Positions 27,334 to 36,531 of a stretch of DNA of 64,000 nucleotides are shown piece after piece (position 1 is the stretch's first letter; each line of letters opens with the position of its first letter). The DNA is taken from assembly GCF_009756665.1 (NCBI RefSeq), contig NZ_CP037953.1, positions 2,356,001 to 2,420,000 on the forward strand. The letters run 5' to 3'. The stretch is from Permianibacter aggregans (GTDB taxonomy: Bacteria; Pseudomonadota; Gammaproteobacteria; Enterobacterales; Permianibacteraceae). Below the pieces are notes generated by a model. That model worked only from the letters and a program-made list of their open reading frames with translations, had not been told where the DNA came from and did not search any database. The translations under genes and the position numbers were made by a program.

Positions 27334-28932
27334 ATGACAGCCGGACGTTTGCGGAGAACAAACGCGCTGCTGTCTTATCGGTTTCGCGTTATGGCTGTGT
27401 ACGGCGTGCTGACGGCTGTCAGCCTTCAAGGCATTGCTGAAGCACAATCGACGGTAACACCGCGCTTGTCCGCGCGCGGCATTTACACCGACAACGTATT
27501 TCTCAGTGATGAAGACGAGCAGGATGATTTCGTCGTCGAAATCAAACCAGGCGTTCACTGGTCACAGCGCAGTCGCCGATTCGTCATGGACATGGATCTG
27601 GAAGCGCAGATTCTTGGCTACACCAACAATGAAAATGAGGACGGCGACAGCGTCGTCGTTAATCCCAACTTTACATTGTCGACCACCAGTACGCTGATTA
27701 ACCAATACCTTTTTCTCGATGTCGATGGCGAATACGGTCAGCGTCTGAGCTCGCTAAATCAGCGCGCATCGTTTGACAATATCGCCCTGACCGGCGATCG
27801 CTCCGATTTCTACAGTTATCGCATTTCGCCGTATATCCAGCATCGTACCGGCGGTGGTATTGACTATTTGCTGCGTGCCGAGCAATCGACCGTTAACTTT
27901 GATCTGGACGATGAAGACGAGGCGGAAAGTCTGAACGATGCCGACACCGAGCGCTATGTCGTTAACATCAGCAATCGCGCGTCTGGTTCACGTTTCACCT
28001 GGGCTTTGAGTGGCACCGAATCGAGCATTGAGCGCGCCAATGAATCGGCGGCGCAATCGGAGTTTCGCTCGGCATCGGTCAATCTTGGTTATCGCTTATC
28101 AACGCGCTGGTCATTGATTGCTCAAGGTGGTTACAGTGAAAACTTCATTGATGGCGTCGAGCGCGGTGTCAATGGCGAATACTATGCTGGCGGTTTCAGT
28201 TGGTACCCAACGCCTAGGCTGACCTTATCGGCGTTGCATGGCGACCGTTACTCCGAAGGTTCGCTGCGCTGGCAACCCAGTCGCCGTACCGAAGTGGAGT
28301 TGGTCGCCAGAGAATCGGATGTTGGTATCAACACCGGCGAATCACAGAGCGTCAATATTCGTTGGCGTGGTCGTCGTTCCCAGCTTTATGCGCGCTATGA
28401 CGAATCGATCACCAACGAGCAGTTCTTGATTCTCGAGGGCGAAACGCTGATTCCGATCGTCGACCCGGATGGCAATCCGATCATTGATCCGAACACCGGC
28501 AATCCCTTGGTCATTCCGATTGGCAATTTCGCGTTGGCCGATGATGACTTTTTGCGTGAGCGCGGTGAAATTGGTTTCACCTACGATGGCCGGCGCATGC
28601 GCACGGCCATCAACGTTTATCAGGAAACCCGTGAATACTTGAATCGAGTGACGCTAAACGGCGATTCGATTGGCGGCAACATCACGGCAACGATTCCGGT
28701 GGTTGCTGGCTGGTCGTTTGTCGGTCGCGTCAATATTCGTGATACCACCTACGACAGCGATGGCGCCAAAGAAATCACGACGATGTACCGGGCCGGCATG
28801 GAGCAGGCCTTGTCGCTGAAAACCAAATGGGGTTTTTACTGGCAGTACAGCGAACAGGATAGTGACCGCGAAGAGCTGGCACTGAATTTCAAGGAAAACC
28901 GGCTCGTTGCCGAATGGATTTATAAATACTGA
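27334..28932 (+). CDS. XrtA/PEP-CTERM-associated outer-membrane beta-barrel protein
   Basis: 532 residues. A basic N-terminus, hydrophobic core and IAEA-QS signal peptide are followed by alternating beta strands to the end (VTPRLSARGIYTDNVFLS, and a C-terminal strand ending in WIYKY, aromatic as in barrels). It matches the hypothetical outer-membrane family that regularly follows the tyrosine kinase in XrtA loci. It is likely part of the secretion outlet or an outer-membrane partner; no activity is known. An internal ATG at 27391 would give a more usual signal peptide. It starts two bases after the kinase gene. Confidence 0.8.
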   Translation: MTAGRLRRTNALLSYRFRVMAVYGVLTAVSLQGIAEAQSTVTPRLSARGIYTDNVFLSDEDEQDDFVVEIKPGVHWSQRSRRFVMDMDLEAQILGYTNNENEDGDSVVVNPNFTLSTTSTLINQYLFLDVDGEYGQRLSSLNQRASFDNIALTGDRSDFYSYRISPYIQHRTGGGIDYLLRAEQSTVNFDLDDEDEAESLNDADTERYVVNISNRASGSRFTWALSGTESSIERANESAAQSEFRSASVNLGYRLSTRWSLIAQGGYSENFIDGVERGVNGEYYAGGFSWYPTPRLTLSALHGDRYSEGSLRWQPSRRTEVELVARESDVGINTGESQSVNIRWRGRRSQLYARYDESITNEQFLILEGETLIPIVDPDGNPIIDPNTGNPLVIPIGNFALADDDFLRERGEIGFTYDGRRMRTAINVYQETREYLNRVTLNGDSIGGNITATIPVVAGWSFVGRVNIRDTTYDSDGAKEITTMYRAGMEQALSLKTKWGFYWQYSEQDSDREELALNFKENRLVAEWIYKY

Positions 28933-29810
28933 TGACTGGCGTGAATGGAAGCACAATTCGTAATGCGATGACCGTCGATGTCGAAGACTATTTTCAAGTC
29001 TCGGCGATGGAGCCGTATATCGCCCGCGAACAATGGCAGCAATGGCCCTGCTTTGTCGAACGTAACACCGAGAAACTGTTGGCGTTGTTCGCCGAGCGCG
29101 GCATACAAGCGACGTTTTTTGTGCTTGGCTGGGTTGCCGAGCGTTATCCGAATTTGATTCAGCAAATCGCCGACAACGGTCATGAGCTGGCCTGTCATGG
29201 CATGGATCACACCCGCGCCTACACCCAAACCCGCGAGCAGTTCGCGGCTGACATCCGCCAGTCGAAAACGATTCTGGAGCAGTGTGCAGGTGTCGCGGTA
29301 CGAGGCTATCGCGCCGCCAGTTATTCGATTACCCGCGACAATCTTTGGGCTCTGGAAGAATTGCAGCAAGCCGGTTACGCCTACAGCTCCAGTATCTATC
29401 CGGTCAAACGCGATCTATATGGTATTCCGGATGCGCCACGCACCCCGTTCCGGCCAGCGCGGGCACAACAATTGATTGAGATTCCTGTCACTACCGCGCA
29501 AGTTTTTGGCCGTAATGTACCGGCAGGTGGCGGCGGTTTCTTTCGTCTGTTTCCGTATGCGATGTCGCGCTACCTGATTCAACAGGTGAACGATAGCGAC
29601 CAGTTTCCGGCGGTGTTTTATCTGCATCCTTGGGAGATCGATCCGGAGCAGCCACGACCGAATGGTCTGTCCTGGAAAACACGCGTACGCCACTATCTGA
29701 ATTTGCATCGCACTCATGATCGCCTGAGTCAGTTACTGAAAGATTTTTCCTGGGGCCGCATGGACGATATTTTTCTGACCCGGCCGACACCGGTTTTTGA
29801 TTTGGTGTAA
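28932..29810 (+). CDS. XrtA-associated polysaccharide deacetylase
   Basis: 292 residues with a NodB-type domain: MTVDVEDYFQV (catalytic and metal Asp), ATFFVLGWVAERYP, ACHGMDHTRAYTQT (metal His motif) and RGYRAASYSITRDN. The C-terminal part (GGGFFRLFPYAM, FYLHPWEIDPEQP) is the DUF3473 extension found in the XrtA subfamily. It would remove N-acetyl groups from the polymer or its precursor. The start overlaps the previous stop by one base (TGATG). Confidence 0.9.
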   Translation: MTGVNGSTIRNAMTVDVEDYFQVSAMEPYIAREQWQQWPCFVERNTEKLLALFAERGIQATFFVLGWVAERYPNLIQQIADNGHELACHGMDHTRAYTQTREQFAADIRQSKTILEQCAGVAVRGYRAASYSITRDNLWALEELQQAGYAYSSSIYPVKRDLYGIPDAPRTPFRPARAQQLIEIPVTTAQVFGRNVPAGGGGFFRLFPYAMSRYLIQQVNDSDQFPAVFYLHPWEIDPEQPRPNGLSWKTRVRHYLNLHRTHDRLSQLLKDFSWGRMDDIFLTRPTPVFDLV

Positions 29811-29812
29811 GC

Positions 29813-30856
29813 ATGGACATGGCAGCAAACGACTTCACCATTGAGTGGTATACACCAGCCAGCGCGCCGGCCTGGGACGCGTATGTATTGGGCCATCAGG
29901 AAGGCACATTCTTTCATCGAGCCGGCTGGTATCAGGTGATGCAGAAAGGGCTTGGCCACAAGCCGCATTTTTTGCTGGCGCGCCGCGACGACCAAATCGT
30001 CGGCGTGCTGCCGATGGCGGAAGTGAAAAGCTGGTTGTTCGGTCATCATTTGTCGGCACTGCCGTTCTGCGTTTATGGCGGGCCGTTGGCCGACAACGAT
30101 CGTATTGCCCAGTCGCTGTTACAGGTAGCGATCCAAAAAGCGGAAACGTTACAGGTCGATGATCTGGAAATTCGCTGCCGGGAAGCCTTGCTCGACAATG
30201 CGCCAACCAAGTCCCTGTACTATTCATTCCGCCGTGAAATCACTGGCGATATCGACACCGACATGAAAGCCATTCCGCGCAAGCAGCGGGCAATGGTGCG
30301 CAAAGGCATCAGCAATGGTTTGCAGCACACGATAGATGACGATTGGCAGGATTTTCTCTATTGCTACGATACCAGTGTCCGCAATCTCGGTACGCCAGCG
30401 TTTCCGCGTCAATATTTTCAGGTATTGCGTGAGCAATTTGCCCAGGACATCGATGTGTTGACCGTACGCGATCAGGGCAAACCGGTCGCCAGTGTCATGA
30501 GCTTCTATTTCCGTGACGAAGTGCTGCCGTACTACGGTGGCGGTACAGACGCCGCACGTGTGGTCGCCGCCAATGACTTCATGTACTGGCAGTTAATGCA
30601 ACATGCCGCTGCCCGTGGCGCCCGACTGTTTGATTTTGGCCGCAGCAAAGCGGGAACCGGCGCGTTCTCATTCAAGAAGAATTGGGGTTTTGAACCCGAG
30701 GCATTGCCCTATCAATATTACCTGGTGCGCGCTACCACGATGCCGGAAGTCAACCCGAACAACCCGAAGTACGCGTTGATGATAGCGCTATGGAAGCGCT
30801 TGCCGTTGGGTTTGAGCCGAATGCTGGGACCGATGCTGTCCCGTTATGTGGGTTGA
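29813..30856 (+). CDS. FemAB-like protein of the XrtA system
   Basis: 347 residues of the FemAB/GNAT-fold type seen in XrtA loci: WDAYVLGHQEGTFFHRAGWYQVMQ near the start, LPFCVYGGP, YYGGGTDAARVVAANDFMYWQLM, and FDFGRSKAGTGAFSFKKNWGFEP near the C-terminus. Classical Fem proteins transfer amino acids from aminoacyl-tRNA to peptidoglycan precursors. The role in exopolysaccharide loci is inferred to be acyl or aminoacyl transfer to the glycan. It follows the deacetylase by two bases. Confidence 0.88.
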   Translation: MDMAANDFTIEWYTPASAPAWDAYVLGHQEGTFFHRAGWYQVMQKGLGHKPHFLLARRDDQIVGVLPMAEVKSWLFGHHLSALPFCVYGGPLADNDRIAQSLLQVAIQKAETLQVDDLEIRCREALLDNAPTKSLYYSFRREITGDIDTDMKAIPRKQRAMVRKGISNGLQHTIDDDWQDFLYCYDTSVRNLGTPAFPRQYFQVLREQFAQDIDVLTVRDQGKPVASVMSFYFRDEVLPYYGGGTDAARVVAANDFMYWQLMQHAAARGARLFDFGRSKAGTGAFSFKKNWGFEPEALPYQYYLVRATTMPEVNPNNPKYALMIALWKRLPLGLSRMLGPMLSRYVG

Positions 30857-30857
30857 T

Positions 30858-32324
30858 ATGATGAGCCGTAATCCACCGCCACTGACGCAGGTATTTCTGC
30901 GCCCGGCCTTGATCTGTGCGGGTTTGCTTTTGGCATTGATCGCCTTGCACTACGACGCGATGAAATCGATGGCGCAAATCTGGTGGAACGCCAAAACCTT
31001 TAATCATTGTCTGTTGATTCCCTTTATTTCCGGCTGGCTGATTTATCAAAACCGCAGTCAGTGGATGCAGCATGCTCCACAGTCGAGTTGGATCGGTTTT
31101 GCGTTGCTGTCCGTCGCGAGTTTCCTGATTGTCGTAGCCAGTCTGACCAAGGTGAACGCGGCGCTGCATTTTGCGCTGGTTACCGCAGTTATTGCGCTGT
31201 TGTGGATGGTTTTTGGCAATGCGTTTGCGCGACTCAATCACTTTGCCCTGTTGTATCTCTATTTTGCCGTACCGTTTGGCGAGTTCCTGGTGCCTGCCCT
31301 GCAGGATGTCACGGCCGAAATGGCGGTGGCGATGCTGCGTGCGATCGACATTCCAACCTTTACCGATGGTCGCCTAATCGAAATTCCGACCGGCAGCTTT
31401 CTGGTCGCCGAAGCATGCAGCGGCATCAGCTACTTGATTGCCGCGCTGGCACTCGGCACCTTGTTCGCGCATTTATATTATCAATCGATATGGCGCAAAG
31501 CGGCCTTTATCGGCTTGAGCATCGTTGTGCCGATTATCGCCAATGGCATACGCGCGTTCATGATTATCTACATCGCGTATAAAACCAATAACGAATACGC
31601 GGTCGGTATAGATCATCTGATTTACGGTTGGATCTTTTTCGGCGTCGTGATCCTGCTGATGTTCTTTATCGGCCAAATGTTTGCCGAGCCGGTCAGCAAA
31701 AGCGAAACAAGCGAACAGCTTCTGGTGCCGCTGACGCGTCATTCATTTTATCCGGTGGCCGGGCTTGGTTTGGCCATGTTGGTGGTCAGTTCCTTGTTGG
31801 CCGAACGTGAGAGTCAGGCACCGACTTTGCAGCCGGATTTGCAGGCATTTGCGGCGCCGATGCAGGAAATCAAACAGGATCTGCTTGGCGTCCGGTTTCG
31901 TGGCGCCGCATGGCAGCGTCAATGGCAGGACGGCGATTGGCAGTTTGTGCTGGGCTATTTTCCTCAGGAACAAGCTGGCAGTGAATTGATCAGCAGCGCT
32001 CATCAGTTGTACGACGATTCCTATTGGGACCTGATTGGCAATCCGGTTGTGCAGCTCAATCAACAAGCGGTTACCAGCTACCGTTTGCGCAATCATCATC
32101 AGCGAGCCATCGGCATGGTCAACCTGCCCTTGTTTGCCGATGGTCAGTTACGCAAAGGCTGGCAAGTGAAATGGCATCAGTTGCAAGCACAGCTGCTTGA
32201 GCGCGCATCACCGGCTTATCAGCTTGTGATCATTTATCCGCCGGAACAGGAAGCGCGATTGAATGAGCCGGCTTTGCAGCAGCGCTTGCAGCAATTGGCC
32301 GCGACACTGGAGCTGACGCCATGA
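30858..32324 (+). CDS. xrtA: Exosortase A fused to an EpsI domain
   Basis: 488 residues. The N-terminal ~290 are an eight-helix exosortase with the catalytic set Cys in VAEACSGIS (about 187), Arg in ANGIRAFM (about 232) and His in GIDHLIYGW (about 253). It would cleave and transfer PEP-CTERM proteins at the inner membrane. After a further transmembrane segment near 300, the C-terminal ~170 residues are an EpsI domain (LLGVRFRGAAW, WQFVLGYFPQEQAGSELIS, YRLRNHHQRAIGMV). EpsI is a separate gene in some other XrtA loci. The start is ambiguous (ATGs at 30846, 30858, 30861); 30858 just follows the FemAB stop. The stop overlaps the next gene by four bases. Confidence 0.92.
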   Translation: MMSRNPPPLTQVFLRPALICAGLLLALIALHYDAMKSMAQIWWNAKTFNHCLLIPFISGWLIYQNRSQWMQHAPQSSWIGFALLSVASFLIVVASLTKVNAALHFALVTAVIALLWMVFGNAFARLNHFALLYLYFAVPFGEFLVPALQDVTAEMAVAMLRAIDIPTFTDGRLIEIPTGSFLVAEACSGISYLIAALALGTLFAHLYYQSIWRKAAFIGLSIVVPIIANGIRAFMIIYIAYKTNNEYAVGIDHLIYGWIFFGVVILLMFFIGQMFAEPVSKSETSEQLLVPLTRHSFYPVAGLGLAMLVVSSLLAERESQAPTLQPDLQAFAAPMQEIKQDLLGVRFRGAAWQRQWQDGDWQFVLGYFPQEQAGSELISSAHQLYDDSYWDLIGNPVVQLNQQAVTSYRLRNHHQRAIGMVNLPLFADGQLRKGWQVKWHQLQAQLLERASPAYQLVIIYPPEQEARLNEPALQQRLQQLAATLELTP

Positions 32325-33442
32325 GCCTGACGGTGATGCATGTGTTGCACCGGTTCGCGGTCGGCGGCCTGGAAAATGGCGTCGTCAATATCATCAATGG
32401 CTTGACCGATAGCGCAATTGATCACATCGTTGTCAGCCTTACCGATGTCGATCCGATATTCGCACGCCGACTGAAAAATCCCCGGGTGCAATTGATCGAA
32501 CTGCACAAGCTGCCGGGCAAGGATCTGAAGATCTATTGGCGTATGTATCAGTTGCTGCGTCGCCACCGTCCCGATGTCATTCATACTCGCAATCTGTCGG
32601 CGCTCGATATGCTGATTCCGGCATTCTTCGCGCGGGTGCCGCTGCGCATTCACAGTGAACACGGCCGCGATCAGGATGATGCCGATGGCAACAACAAGAA
32701 GAATCAGCGGCTACGTCGTTTGTTGTTACCGTACGCGCACCGGATTGTTGCCTTGTCCGGCGAAATTGCTGGCTATCTTCGCGATAAAGTCGGTATCGAT
32801 GCGGCACGTATTGAAACGCTTTGCAATGGTGTCGACTGTCAACGCTTTCATCCAGCGGAAAAATCCGCATCCACCGGCAATAGCCTGGAAGCCATCTATG
32901 TCGGTCGCTTTCAAACGGTAAAAAATCCGCAACTGATATTGAACGCGTTTGCCCAGGCCGTGGCCGCATCACCGGAAACGACCATGCGATTGACCATGGT
33001 CGGTGATGGCCCGCTGCTGAGCGAATGCCAGGACTGGGTCAGTGAACACCATCTGGCGCTGCAGGTGCATTTTGCTGGTGCCAGCGAGGCAGTGGATTTG
33101 CGCATGCGTGAAGCCGATGTGTTTTTGCTCGGCTCAAATGCCGAAGGTATTTCCAATACGATTCTCGAAGCGATGGCATCGGGCTTGCCGGTAATTGCTA
33201 CCGATGTTGGCGGCAACCGGGAATTGGTTGCCGACGGCGAATCGGGGTTTTTGGTCGAAAAAGGTGATGCCGACAAAATGGCTGAGTATCTGTTGCGCTA
33301 TGCCAAGCAGCCGGCATTGTTGCAACAGCATCGCCAGCAGGCGCGCGCCCGAGCCGAAAAGCTGTTCAGCCTGCAAGGTATGCTGGCTCGCTATCAACAA
33401 TTGTATCTGGCGAATACTGACCTGATTGAGGAAGTAGCCTGA
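32321..33442 (+). CDS. XrtA-associated glycosyltransferase (GT4, Stp2-like)
   Basis: 373 residues, GT-B fold. The acceptor half starts VMHVLHRFAVGGLENGVVNIIN, the form typical of the glycosyltransferase that follows exosortase A. The nucleotide-sugar half contains VGRFQTVKNPQLILNAF, VGDGPLLSECQ and the donor-binding EGISNTILEAMASGLPVIATDVGGN. It acts in the cytoplasm on the lipid-linked repeat unit. It overlaps the exosortase stop (ATGA) and abuts the amidotransferase start. Confidence 0.9.
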   Translation: MSLTVMHVLHRFAVGGLENGVVNIINGLTDSAIDHIVVSLTDVDPIFARRLKNPRVQLIELHKLPGKDLKIYWRMYQLLRRHRPDVIHTRNLSALDMLIPAFFARVPLRIHSEHGRDQDDADGNNKKNQRLRRLLLPYAHRIVALSGEIAGYLRDKVGIDAARIETLCNGVDCQRFHPAEKSASTGNSLEAIYVGRFQTVKNPQLILNAFAQAVAASPETTMRLTMVGDGPLLSECQDWVSEHHLALQVHFAGASEAVDLRMREADVFLLGSNAEGISNTILEAMASGLPVIATDVGGNRELVADGESGFLVEKGDADKMAEYLLRYAKQPALLQQHRQQARARAEKLFSLQGMLARYQQLYLANTDLIEEVA

Positions 33443-35347
33443 ATGTGTGGCATTTCGGGGATTTTCACCCTACACAATAAAAAGCCGATCGATGAATCCT
33501 TGCTGAAAAAAATCACGGACATCATTGCTCATCGCGGCCCTGATGAAAGTGGCCTGTTTCGCGCTGATGGCGTTGGTCTTGGTCATCGCCGGTTATCGAT
33601 TATCGATCTGGCCAGCGGCCAGCAACCGATGCTCAGTGAGGACAAAAAGATTGCGCTGGTGTTCAACGGCGAGATTTACAACTTCGTAGCCTTGCGTGAT
33701 GAGCTGGCCAATCTCGGTCATCGTTTCCTGACCCATTCCGATACTGAAGTGCTGTTGCACGCCTGGATCGAATGGCAGGAAAAATGTGTCGAACGCCTGC
33801 GCGGCATGTTTGCGTTTGCCATTTACGATCAGCGTCGCGATGGCGTGTTCCTGGCGCGTGATCATCTCGGCAAGAAGCCGCTCTACTATGCTGAGCTCGA
33901 CAACGACGATTTCGTGTTCGGCAGTGAGTTGAAAGTGCTGACCGCGCACCCGCGTCTGCAGCGCATCATGGATGCGCAAGCCATCGAGGAATATTTTGCC
34001 TACGGTTATGTGCCGGAACCGAAAAGCATTTATAAAAATGTCTACAAGCTGCCGCCGGCCAGCGCCATGTGGGTATCGCGCGCTGGCATCGAATCGATCC
34101 GTACGTTCTGGGATGTGTCATTCCAGGCGAGGCCAGCACTGGACCAAAAGCAGGCTGAGCAGGAACTGGTCGAGCGACTGCGCGAAGCAGTGAAAATTCG
34201 CTTGATGTCAGAAGTGCCTCTTGGCGCGTTCCTGTCCGGTGGTGTCGATTCTTCGTCCGTGGTGGCGATGATGGCGGGCCTCAGCGACAAGCCAGTCAAC
34301 ACCTGCGCGATCAGCTTTGGCGACCCGGCGTTCAACGAAACCGTTTATGCCCAGCAGATTGCTGACCGTTATAAGACCAATCATTTTGTCCGTGAAGTCG
34401 ATCCAAATGACTTTTCTTTGATCGACAAGCTGGCGGAGGTTTATGACGAGCCTTACGCGGACAGTTCGGCATTGCCAACATACCGGGTCTGTCAGCTGGC
34501 ACGCGAACGGGTAACGGTGGTGTTGAGCGGCGATGGTGGTGACGAGAATCTTGCCGGCTATCGGCGCTATCTATGGCATATGCGCGAGGAACGTATGCGG
34601 CAGACGCTGCCGCTCGGTTTGCGCAAAGCCATTTTCGGCACGCTCGGTAAAGTCTATCCAAAGCTCGATTTCGCGCCGCGCTTCTTGCGCGCCAAAGCAA
34701 CCTTCCAAGGTTTAGCGCGCGAGAGCGTTGAAGCCTATTTTCACGCCGTCAGCATTTTTAAAGACGATATGCGGCCACAGCTGGCCAGCAACGAACTGAG
34801 AAAATTATTGGCTGGCTACCATGCTGGTGAAGTGATGCAGCGCCATGCCGCGAAGGCACCGACCGAACATCCAATGAGCCTGGTGCAGTACCTCGATTTC
34901 AAAACCTATTTGGTCGGTGACATTCTGACCAAGGTTGATCGCGCCAGCATGGCGCATGCGTTGGAAGTGCGCGTGCCTTTTCTTGATGCCGACTTTGTCG
35001 ATTGGATGTCGGGTCTGCCACCGGAGTGGAAATTGAATGGCAGCGACGGCAAACATTTGCTGAAAAGCGCGATGAAATCGTATTTGCCGCACGATTTGAT
35101 GTACCGGAAAAAAATGGGCTTTGCGGTGCCGCTCGCCAATTGGTTCCGCGGTCCGCTGAGGCAGACGCTGGAGCAGGAGCTGACGGCCGGTGAACTGCAT
35201 GAGCTCGGTTTATTCAATCCGCGTTATATCCGTCACCTGCTTGAACAGCATTTTAGCGGCGTCCGTGATTATTCGGCACCGCTTTGGACCTTGAGCATGT
35301 TCGCCCGCTTCCTGCGTTACGCCAAACCAACGGGGGTGGCGGCGTGA
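33443..35347 (+). CDS. XrtA-associated asparagine-synthetase-like amidotransferase
   Basis: 634 residues. The N-terminal Ntn glutaminase domain has the nucleophile Cys2 (MCGISGIF), RGPDESG, and FNGEIYNF and HSDTEVLLHAW motifs. The synthetase domain has the ATP pyrophosphatase loop SGGVDSSS at about 265. It matches the amidotransferase regularly present in XrtA loci. It probably transfers glutamine-derived nitrogen to a carboxyl on a sugar or an attached group, not free aspartate; this is inferred from context. It starts directly after the preceding stop. Confidence 0.92.
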   Translation: MCGISGIFTLHNKKPIDESLLKKITDIIAHRGPDESGLFRADGVGLGHRRLSIIDLASGQQPMLSEDKKIALVFNGEIYNFVALRDELANLGHRFLTHSDTEVLLHAWIEWQEKCVERLRGMFAFAIYDQRRDGVFLARDHLGKKPLYYAELDNDDFVFGSELKVLTAHPRLQRIMDAQAIEEYFAYGYVPEPKSIYKNVYKLPPASAMWVSRAGIESIRTFWDVSFQARPALDQKQAEQELVERLREAVKIRLMSEVPLGAFLSGGVDSSSVVAMMAGLSDKPVNTCAISFGDPAFNETVYAQQIADRYKTNHFVREVDPNDFSLIDKLAEVYDEPYADSSALPTYRVCQLARERVTVVLSGDGGDENLAGYRRYLWHMREERMRQTLPLGLRKAIFGTLGKVYPKLDFAPRFLRAKATFQGLARESVEAYFHAVSIFKDDMRPQLASNELRKLLAGYHAGEVMQRHAAKAPTEHPMSLVQYLDFKTYLVGDILTKVDRASMAHALEVRVPFLDADFVDWMSGLPPEWKLNGSDGKHLLKSAMKSYLPHDLMYRKKMGFAVPLANWFRGPLRQTLEQELTAGELHELGLFNPRYIRHLLEQHFSGVRDYSAPLWTLSMFARFLRYAKPTGVAA

Positions 35348-36531
35348 AGGATTTGTTGCTGCTCTGTCATCGTCTGCCGTTTCCGCCGAACAAAGGCGAC
35401 AAGATCCGTTCGTATCACCTGCTGAAATTTCTGGCCGAGCGTTGGCGTATTCATCTGGTCACGTTTATCGACGATGACAATGATGAGCAGTATCGCGATG
35501 CGCTGCGTGATATCTGCGCGTCGATTCATATTCAACGTATCAAGCCGACGGCAGCAAAGTTGCGAGCGCTCAGCGGCTTGTTGCTCGGCGGCACATTCAC
35601 CGATGCGTTCTATCGTTTCGCTGCCGTGCAACGCGAAGTCAATCGCTTAATTGAACAGCATGATATTCGCCATGCCTTTTGTTACAGCACACCTATGGCG
35701 CAGTACTTGAACGCGCACGACGGTTTGCACCGCTTTATGGATTTCGTTGACATGGACTCCTACAAGTGGAAGCAGTATTCGCAATCGCATAAACCACCGA
35801 TGTCATGGGTGTTCGCCACCGAGTTCCGCCGCTTGCTGACGCGCGAGAAAAGCATTGCTGAGCAGTACGACGCCTGCTGGTTCGTAACGCCGGAAGAACA
35901 AGCTCTGTTTGAGCGCGAAAGCGCGCGGCAATTTCAGCGCTTGGGTTTCTATCGCAATGGTGTTGATCAACAGTATTTTGATGCGACCGCGGCGTTCGAC
36001 ACGCCGTTCCCGGCAGAGCGTAAAGCCATCGTGTTCACCGGCGCCATGGATTACTACGCCAATGCCGACGCGGTGCAATGGTTTGCTGATCAAGTGTTGC
36101 CGGCGTTGCGTCAACAAAACCCGGCACTGCATTTCTATATTGTCGGCAGCAAACCGGCCGAACGGGTGCAGGCGTTGGCGAAACGTGAAGGTATCACGGT
36201 AACCGGACGGGTGCCGGATGTGCGGCCGTATCTGCAACACGCCGCGTTGGCCGTCGCGCCTATGCGCATCGCGCGTGGTTTGCAGAATAAAGTGCTTGAA
36301 GGACTGAGCATGGGCAAAGCCGTGGTCAGTACGCCGGAAGCTCTGGAAGGATTGCAGCGCGACCCATTGCTCGACGAGCTGAGCGCGGGTTCGCGTGCCG
36401 ATTACATCGGGCGCTGCCAACATTTTCTGCAGACGCCAGTGCCGGTCGAGCGCTGCTTGCGTTACATCCGTGCCCACTATGATTGGCACGGCAACCTGCA
36501 GCCCTTGCAGGCGCAAATGGAGTCGGCCTGA
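35344..36531 (+). CDS. XrtA-associated glycosyltransferase (Stp1-like)
   Basis: 395 residues from a GTG at 35344 that overlaps the amidotransferase stop (GTGA). The N-terminus KDLLLLCHRLPFPPNKGDKIRSYH is the family signature of this XrtA glycosyltransferase; a longer frame would add unrelated residues from inside the upstream gene. The donor half has VFTGAMDYYANADAVQWFA, GRVPDVRPYLQHAALAVAPMRIARGLQNKVLEG. It is presumably one of the cytoplasmic transferases that build the repeat unit. Confidence 0.9.
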   Translation: MKDLLLLCHRLPFPPNKGDKIRSYHLLKFLAERWRIHLVTFIDDDNDEQYRDALRDICASIHIQRIKPTAAKLRALSGLLLGGTFTDAFYRFAAVQREVNRLIEQHDIRHAFCYSTPMAQYLNAHDGLHRFMDFVDMDSYKWKQYSQSHKPPMSWVFATEFRRLLTREKSIAEQYDACWFVTPEEQALFERESARQFQRLGFYRNGVDQQYFDATAAFDTPFPAERKAIVFTGAMDYYANADAVQWFADQVLPALRQQNPALHFYIVGSKPAERVQALAKREGITVTGRVPDVRPYLQHAALAVAPMRIARGLQNKVLEGLSMGKAVVSTPEALEGLQRDPLLDELSAGSRADYIGRCQHFLQTPVPVERCLRYIRAHYDWHGNLQPLQAQMESA

